Shown here: in pieces, positions 57,346-64,000 of the stretch
Position numbering within the stretch: the first letter of the stretch is position 1
Layout: each line of letters starts with the position of its first letter
Source: Rhyzopertha dominica
Taxonomy: Eukaryota; Arthropoda; Insecta; Coleoptera; Bostrichidae
DNA: 64,000 nt
Direction: 5' to 3'
Assembly: GCA_025024175.1 (NCBI GenBank)
Contig: QCXZ01000137.1
Coordinates: 21,142,001-21,206,000, forward strand
Made by a program: the position numbers and the translations under genes
The notes under the pieces: model-generated
What the model was told of the DNA's origin: nothing
Databases searched by the model: none
The model's input: only the letters and a program-made list of their open reading frames with translations

Positions 57346-58148
57346 TAATTTGGCAACAGCGCTCGCAAGGCCGATTCTGTTTAAATTGAATGGATTGATA
57401 CATGTATTCCTTGCAATAGAGTAGTGTGTTCAGACTGATAATTTGGAATCTAGATTTGGCTGTTACAGGCAAATGGTCGGCAAAAATTTGATATAATCGC
57501 TATTGAAGTTTTCGAGTCAGAACCAAAACTGCGAATTGAAAATATATTTGCATTACAGTCTACTCAGTGCGAAAATTTACAACTCTGCACTTCGTGTTTC
57601 GAGAAAGTCTGTGAAGCACTACTAAAAGACCAATCATAGTTTTACCAAATCCAGAAAATACTGCAGCTGGTATTTTTCTGACATTTAAGTACAACTACCT
57701 AGACATTTGACGAATCAAGTATATTTTATATTAGCGATTCTGCTTCTCCTTTACAATAGACGAAATTTCACAATTCTACATTATTCTTACAATTTCAGTT
57801 GTTACATTCTAAATTATTTATTTGAATGCTAATTTTCTTGCTGCTGATGGATTTCCAATGAAATAATTTAGTCCATCTACGTAGACCAAATCATTTTCAA
57901 CTTTTAAGTAATAAATGGTCGTTCAAAATTACAGAATAGAATTATTGATTAAATCTAATAATAAATTGTTACCCGCATGACAAAAGTGTCGTCCTTTACA
58001 CATTTAAATGATTAACAATTGTTATTTAACTTCATAAAGTTATCATGGGATTTTATTTAGTAATTTGATTTTCGTTAATTACTGGTCTCTCAACTTCTGT
58101 TTCATGATCAGCAACGTTAACGGAAAATTCACCCGCAAATATCAGTAT
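57346..58148. other. non-coding spacer
   Basis: AT-rich; nothing recognised. Confidence 0.4.
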
Positions 58149-58150
58149 TA

Positions 58151-58688
58151 GGCTTTTTAGAACACGTGACTTTTGAGCGACTGCCAGGGGGCAAATTTCA
58201 AAACGATGCAGCTTCTAGCGCGCTGTCATAGAAACCCCATTACTTAATGCCAACGTCAGTCACTAGAGCTGGGACATTCGATTCAATTCAAATCGTTCAA
58301 TCAATCGCGTAGATTCGGATCATTCAAGTCGTTCAAAAATCATTACTGAGAACGAGTTACCGAGTTGTTTAGACCTGCTTAAAGACATATGGATCGTGAA
58401 TTGAAAGTGACAGCGGTGTCTCCTGTCTTGCCACAGCATATAAATATGCTCTCATGCTGTGTTCTCGTCGTGTGCTTTAACCATGTTAACCATGTACGAC
58501 GTACGAACGACGCTGATTCACTAGCTGTGAGCCAAATCAAGGCATGAGTCATTCAATTTGAACGACTTGGTCATGAAGGACCCAACTCTATCAGCCACGC
58601 GTCCGTTTCCAGGGTTTCGCAGGCGCGTCCCATGCGTGCGCTTTTTACCCCCTGGACGCCATATTGGATGACGTAATCTTAAAAAGCC
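58151..58688 (+). mobile_element. 538-bp MITE, copy 1
   Basis: The ends are GGCTTTTTA and its complement, with TA on both sides (58149-58150, 58689-58690). It is inverted relative to 60787-61291. No coding capacity. The interior has many GATTCA/CGTTCAA short repeats (for example 58281-58330). TA duplication fits a Tc1/mariner-mobilised MITE, inferred from the duplication only. Confidence 0.75.
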
Positions 58689-60100
58689 TAATTACACACA
58701 AAGCACAAGGTTTTGCAAGAAAGTGAGGTTAAGTTTACAGTAAATACCAAATATTTAAACCATATGTCGATGGTAAATAATGTTGCTTAAGATAAAACAT
58801 AAAACGTCAACAAAAGAAGAAATACTTACCGGTAATGTTAAATGTATTTTCCATATTTGATCACCGCACAATTACAAACACGTTATTTTTATGGTTATAG
58901 TATAGCGATGGCGCACATTAATATTACTTCACATAACAGAGACAGACAATCCAGCTTGGTTCGTCTTTGGGTTGGAGTTTGCGTGGAATAAGACGTTGCC
59001 AACGCCTCAATTACTAGTATCTCGGTAGTGAACTTGTATTGCTTTAAATCTAAATAATAGTATATAATGTTAAATAAAATGACATTATAGTTTAAAGATG
59101 AAATTTATATGCGAATTCAGCACTTGTCATACGAAAAAGTAATTGTATAATGATTGCTTTTCTGACACAGCTTTTGTAGATGCTCATTAGCTTTCCCACA
59201 CTTGGCAACACCGACACAAACTTAGGGATAAAAAATTTAATGAACTAATTTTCCATATAGTATTAAAGAATAACAATAAATGATTAGGGTACAAAAATTT
59301 TTATCAATAGAATCTGCCAAGATTGTTGTTTACCTTAGAGTACGTTTATATATCCATTATCAAACCGAGTAGACATCACCATGATTTTATTATTCTTTAA
59401 AATACAAATGATTGGTATTGTAAAGTAGGTAGGTATATGATGTTACGTACAACTTACAAAACAATCACAATTTGGATGATTTTGGCATATGTGATTCATG
59501 AATATCTATTTCACATCTAATGGATGTATCACATAGATAAGATATGATATGGATCATGTGGTTATCTGATAGATATCCATACGCTATCATGTGCTGTGTG
59601 GGTTGTTAGGTTGTTACGAACATGTTTTAACATCTCAGGGATTCTTATCAAATTGTTTTGGGATATCGAAGTTTATTTCTTGTTACTGTAGAGATGACGC
59701 ATTTTATACTTAATTACACCAAATAAATTGTGTCACTAGAAATAATAATAAATTACCCGTGTTTCGCTTATGCACGAAGTGCTTACCTTTGACTATTCAA
59801 GTTACCGCGACAATTCCTTCAATCATATTAAAGTTCACCCTTCCTGTATAACTTTGCCGCTAGAAGTTTTTCTGATTTTCAAAAATATACATAGTGCCTC
59901 GATACCTCGAAATAATACTACCTACCTCAATCTTATTTCACTCCGTTTCAAGAGAATTTGAAGCGAATATGGCAATTTGATTTTTTCAAAACGGATGTCA
60001 CCTTTCACGAAACCTGAGGAATATTATGAAAAAAAAATGCCTCAAAAGCCCTACGAATAAAATAGATATGATGTTATGTATTCTACTCGTGCGAATTTCG
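58689..60100. other. non-coding stretch
   Basis: Nothing recognised. 59475-59600 is rich in imperfect short repeats of ATATC/GATAT and CATGTG. Confidence 0.4.
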
Positions 60101-60104
60101 GATC

Positions 60105-60175
60105 CCGGCTAGTCGGCCTTATGCTACAACCAATGCGCTGTTGCCATTTACTACGGTCGCGGCCTTATTGGAAGT
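60105..60175 (-). mobile_element. possible tRNA-related SINE scrap
   Basis: The minus strand shares GGCCGCGACC and GGCAACAGCGC with the sequence next to the SINE-like copy at 57345-57375, and has CCGGGATCCGAAATTC, a B-box-like stretch. The tRNA fold is not convincing. Confidence 0.35.
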
Positions 60176-60784
60176 GGCTATGTTAGTGCTCATTCACAAT
60201 GAACGTAATACGTAAGAAATACATAAGGAACACATAAGACATAAGGTTGGATGCATATAAATCAATGGCGGTGTTCACAATGGACTAACGTAATTCTTAT
60301 GTTTATGTGCAGATTATGGGACGACGTAACTTGAACATAAAGTTGGACTGAATCCAACTTTGCGTACGTGTTATGTACAGATCTGGTAAATTTTATAGGG
60401 ATTTTTGAGACTGCTGTTGTAACCAACTGCTGTACACTGATGCTATAACCTATTTATCGTTTGATTTATGTTGATTCATTCTATTTATTGAGTTCTAATG
60501 ATGCTCTTATATTGTTCTTTTTCAAAAACGGACCCACAATACTCATACATGCATCATCAAAGAGTGCAGGAGTCAATCTAGTTTAGCAGAAAAACCACTC
60601 TTGATCATGCAGTTTTAGTTCCAACATTAATCTATTGCATTGCGTGTAATTTCTCTGCCGATTATGATTTGACGGTCTGACCCACCACCGCCTTCGTCGA
60701 ATTGTGGGGATGTGGGGATTTCTAGACACTTCTTACGCAGTCTTCTTCTTATAAAATTATTATTATTCGTTGAAATTTCGTTAT
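60176..60784. other. non-coding spacer with ACGTAA repeats
   Basis: TTCACAATGAACGTAA (60191) and TTCACAATGGACTAACGTAA (60275) form a short direct repeat. Nothing else recognised. Confidence 0.4.
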
Positions 60785-60786
60785 TA

Positions 60787-61291
60787 GGCTTTTTAAGATT
60801 ACTTCATCCAATATGGCGTCCAGGGGGCAAAAAGCGCACGCATGGAACGCGCCTGCGAAACCCTGGAAACGGACGCGTGGCTGATAGAGTTGGGTCTTTC
60901 ATTACCAAGTCGTTCAAATTGAATGACTCATGCCTTGATTTGGCTCACAGCTAATGAATCAGCATCGTTCGTGCGTCGTACATCGTTAACGGCTGACGAC
61001 AGCACACGACGAGAACACAGCATGATGCATGACTACCCATTACCCGTATTTATATGCTGTGGCGAGACAGGAGACACCGCTGTCACTTTCAATTCACGAT
61101 CCATATGAACGACTTGAATGATCCGAATCTACGCGATTGATTGAACGATTTGAATTGAATCGAATGTCCCAGCTCTAGTGACTGACGTTGGCATTAAGTA
61201 ATGGGGTTTCTATGACAGCACGCTAGAAGCTGCATCGTTTTGACATGTGCCCCCTGGCAGTCGCTCTGAAAGTCACGTGTTCTAAAAAGCC
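60787..61291 (-). mobile_element. 505-bp MITE, copy 2
   Basis: Same family as 58151-58688, opposite orientation. Ends GGCTTTTTA/TAAAAAGCC with TA flanks at 60785-60786 and 61292-61293. Confidence 0.75.
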
Positions 61292-61297
61292 TAATTA

Positions 61298-61615
61298 GGC
61301 TTTTTAAGATTACGTCATCCAATATGGCGTCCAGGGGGCTAAAAGGGCACGCATGGGACGTGCTTGCGAAACCCTGGAAACGGACGCGTGGCTGATAGAG
61401 TTGGGTAGTTCATGACCAAGTCGTTCAAATTGAATGACTCATGCCTTGATTCGTTTGATTCGGCTCACAGCTAATGAATCATCTTCGTTCGTGCGTCGGT
61501 CATAGTTGACGGTTGGCTGGCTGGCTACTGTTACGGGACATATATTACACCTGTTAGCTGTCTTTAAGCATGACTAACAACTCAGTAACTCGTTCCCAGT
61601 AATGGCGTTAAGTAG
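61298..61615 (-). mobile_element. MITE, copy 3, truncated
   Basis: It starts GGCTTTTTAAGATTACGTCATC six bases after copy 2 ends, in the same orientation, and follows the family consensus to about AACTCGTTCCCAGTAATG (61588-61606), then stops before the second terminal repeat. Confidence 0.7.
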
Positions 61616-61863
61616 CGTTACATTTTAAAGTCGCTAGATAGATAAAATACCGCAATTCATTGTAAATATTTTTGCACTAAAATGGGGAATGAAACCAAAA
61701 CCATAGAAACCAAATAGGGTTGATCCCGTCTTCTATATAAACATTTAAATTTACCGCTGCTATTTGGCACTAAAATGGCGGACAATTGTGGTTCTTTATC
61801 TATCTAGTGACTTTATATTACATTTCAATGTATATATGCCTCTTTGACCAGAAATTTGAATAG
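61616..61863. other. non-coding spacer
   Basis: Nothing recognised. Confidence 0.35.
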
Positions 61864-61950
61864 GGCCCTGATGGTGCAGTGAACGCACGTTTGACTAGTA
61901 ATCAAAAGGTCCCGGGTTCAAATACTGGTCAGATCTGGGATTACTTTTTT
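61864..61950 (+). mobile_element. tRNA-related SINE-like copy or tRNA pseudogene
   Basis: The plus strand reads GGGCCCTGATGGTGCAGTG (A-box-like), then a 5-bp anticodon stem TTTGA/TCAAA around CTAGTAA, and GGTCCCGGGTTCAAATACTG (B box). The anticodon position reads AGT. The T stem is not perfectly paired and a shared downstream segment (CTGG-ATTACTTTTT) with 57262-57345 points to a SINE rather than a functional tRNA. Confidence 0.55.
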
Positions 61951-63305
61951 ATTCATAAATCTATTTTTAATATACCAAATTAAATTAAATCTCTTATTAT
62001 CAACGGATAGAATACGAGTATTTTCAGAATTATGCAAAAAAAGAGAAAGGTGAATTCTCCAGATGACATCGCGAAGAACCAGCAAAGATCAAGCATTAAC
62101 TATCACGAAAGATGGTGTATTATAATCACAAATTTATGGGTACGACGTAATAGGAAATAAATTGCTAAAATGTAGAGGCAAAACGAAAAAAAAACAGCGC
62201 TGGAAAACTTCTTTAACATTCTAAAATATAAAAAACCATCCACTGAAGCTTTAGTTATAAATAGCTCCAACAGGCTCACTTATGGTCCAGTTTTCCTATA
62301 TGATCGGATGTCCTAGACCTCCCATATGCTTATCAAATATTGCTTGCTACGTGGAATTTTGTGCTGGCTACTAGCTTCGGCCACACTCACACGCAAGCCA
62401 TTTTTCCTGCGTTTACCTACTGTAAAATTTGCGTAGATCGAAATCATAAGCTTCTTTTATACTTTCGCACCATTTTTAAGCTACTACTCTTCAATCACAC
62501 TGAAAAGAAGAAACTGAAATATGATCACTGTTGGCAAAGCAAACCCGCGTGACAAAGTAGCCCCGGTTTACTTTATGAAATATCGAGCACGGAATGTTAA
62601 ATATAATCTACTTTTTCTAAAAGGTTACCTAAGAGTTGTCCATTAAAGGTCAACAGTTTGATTCCATTTGGATAGTGTATTATTCACGTGAGCTGCGTTT
62701 ATACCCTAAGGTTAAAACAGCGCATGCTTTAGTTACACTTGTAATTTTTACTAAATTTAAACCTGTAAAAAACCGCAGAATTTGTTTTTTACAGTAAACA
62801 ATGAAATGACTCGAGAATTCACAAAAACCTTTTTAATAAAATCGAATATTCAAACAACGGTATTAAAAATTTTTTTGGGTGTAGTTAGCAGTGTAGCTAA
62901 ATTTTATTTTATTTTAATTTTTGGAGTCATTGAATGCATTACATTTTTCGACAAAAAACATGAACGTTTGCAAACTATCTACAGTACTTTAGGCAGTATA
63001 GCAGTGAAAAATGCCAATATTCTAGTTCGATAACCTCTCAATTCAGACATTTCCATAAATTTCTAACAGGCCATTCTTCGTGAATGATCGTGAAAACCAT
63101 AATATAAATTTTATTTCGTTTACTAGATTATTTTTTTAGTTTTTCTGTTTTAAGGTTTTCGATAAGTCTGATATGGTATTTCAATAGAATTTTTGTTGAG
63201 ATTTTCTAAATAAAGCTACAGTTTCTTGCACTTTGTGATTAGGTATTTATGTTATAAAAATGAAAATAAGCCCCCCCTCCCTAAAATTTCAGTTGCCCAC
63301 TCTGA
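61951..63305. other. non-coding stretch
   Basis: AT-rich; no domain recognised, including the 83-residue plus-strand frame at 62782-63033. 63268-63335 carries a G-rich end-like motif on the minus strand (GGGCCGTAGCC and a run of seven Gs). Confidence 0.4.
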
Positions 63306-63309
63306 GACC

Positions 63310-63560
63310 AAAATCAGGCTACGGCCCTGCTGGTCTGTAGCAGGTAGGGAGTCTTTCCTTATTTAAAGATTTCTTAAATAACTCACAAAGTAAGGAACTG
63401 ATCAATATACATGATGTAATGTTATCAGATCCTGGGCTCAAGTTTACTTTTAATGTAAAGCGTGTTTCTTTAATCTTTCCAAGCGTAAATTCCACTACAC
63501 CAGCTGTGTTTGGTTTTGTGAATGCGTGTTTAAGGGTCAGAAGCAAAGATGTATCTTCTC
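63310..63560 (-). pseudogene. jockey-like non-LTR reverse-transcriptase N-terminal remnant
   Basis: The minus strand reads LKVNLSPGSDNITSCILISS then LLCELFKKSLNKERLPTCYR. This resembles the RT segment KSPGPDGIPxxLL...LFxxSLxxGxFPxxW. The change of several conserved residues and the early end show a decayed fragment. Confidence 0.5.
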
Positions 63561-64000
63561 TTGTGTAAAAAGTAACTGTTTAGAAAATGTAACTACGACT
63601 ACTAGTTCTCACAACTATGCCTGCCCTTCTTAGCCAGAAGAAACATTTCTTTTTATTGTTAATTGAGTTATTTTCCTCTAATTATACCAGAGACTTTGAA
63701 TTTTATAGGCATTGTAATTTCCTGCATTAGATGTTCCTTTGTACGAATACTATATATAGTTTTTCTTCTGTTACATTTTTATTGCCGTTTTCAAAAGTGC
63801 ATATGAGTCGACAAATCTGTGAAACAATGTTGTAAAACGGTAATTCATCTCCCTCATATTACTTACTTGTCGATCAAGACGTTCGTCGAAAAAATTATTT
63901 TTAATTTTCTTTATGAAAGACAATTTTTTGCGAAAATTTAAATTAATTTGATACTGTTCCTGTGGTATGTAGATATTTAAAGAACTTTAGAAAGACAATT
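63561..64000. other. non-coding end of window
   Basis: Nothing recognised; AT-rich. Confidence 0.4.

Noticed and set aside
61864..61950. A functional tRNA-Thr gene
   Set aside because: The T stem does not pair fully, the acceptor stem is not closed, and a related copy occurs at 57 kb in the other orientation.
1..64000. CRISPR arrays, bacterial operons, ribosomal RNA genes
   Set aside because: No spaced direct repeats, no Shine-Dalgarno-linked gene runs and no rRNA motifs; the window is plainly animal nuclear DNA.

Overview
This window looks like a transposon-rich, AT-rich insect (arthropod) nuclear genome. It has GT-AG introns, long non-coding stretches, many decayed transposable elements and two recognisable conserved animal genes. 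I cannot name the species; the residue choices in AP-1 sigma and the Penelope/jockey/Tc1/hAT mix fit an insect with a large genome.

Host genes. (1) A complete minus-strand AP-1 sigma gene (clathrin adaptor small subunit) lies at 32830-26256. It has five coding exons that I could join into a 157-residue protein. (2) The 5' coding exon of a diacylglycerol kinase, most likely of the theta type, lies at 20060-19916 on the minus strand, inside a GC/CpG-rich island at about 19.3-20.75 kb. Its remaining exons would lie to the left, but I did not recognise them here. No other convincing host gene was found. Three short GC-rich patches (about 6.1, 39.9 and 48.1 kb) remain unexplained.

Mobile elements, left to right: a Tc1-like element with 199-bp terminal inverted repeats and a broken transposase (2.3-3.9 kb); two non-LTR remnants (6.7-7.8 kb); a foldback element with two 402-bp arms (7.9-8.75 kb); a Penelope-derived 162-bp palindrome bounded by a 12-bp target duplication (about 9 kb); a mariner scrap (9.7 kb); a Penelope reverse-transcriptase remnant (14.2 kb); a non-LTR tail (15.8 kb); a hAT transposase pseudogene (22.1-23.9 kb); MITEs at 24.4 and 30.9 kb; a TTAA-flanked element (31.2-32.1 kb); a jockey/CR1-like remnant cut by a scrambled Penelope copy (34.3-36.2 kb); a Ty3/gypsy remnant (37.4-39.3 kb); RNase-H-bearing non-LTR remnants (41.7-42.5 and 46.9-47.5 kb); IS630/mariner-type transposase remnants (45.3-46.6 and 50.9 kb); a second scrambled Penelope copy (49.4-50.6 kb); a second TTAA-flanked element (54.6-55.5 kb); tRNA-related SINE-like copies (57.3, 60.1, 61.9 kb); and three copies of one MITE (58.2, 60.8, 61.3 kb).

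The most interesting theme is RNA. Hammerhead-ribozyme-like cores (CTGANGA, a stem II hairpin, then GAAA) recur at 9.0, 17.7, 21.2, 29.7/30.4 and 35.4 kb. Three of these five places (9.0, 29.7/30.4, 35.4 kb) are Penelope-type or inverted-repeat structures. One (21.2 kb) sits in a 146-bp insertion flanked by a 9-bp duplication whose empty site is visible in a second copy of the host repeat in this same window.
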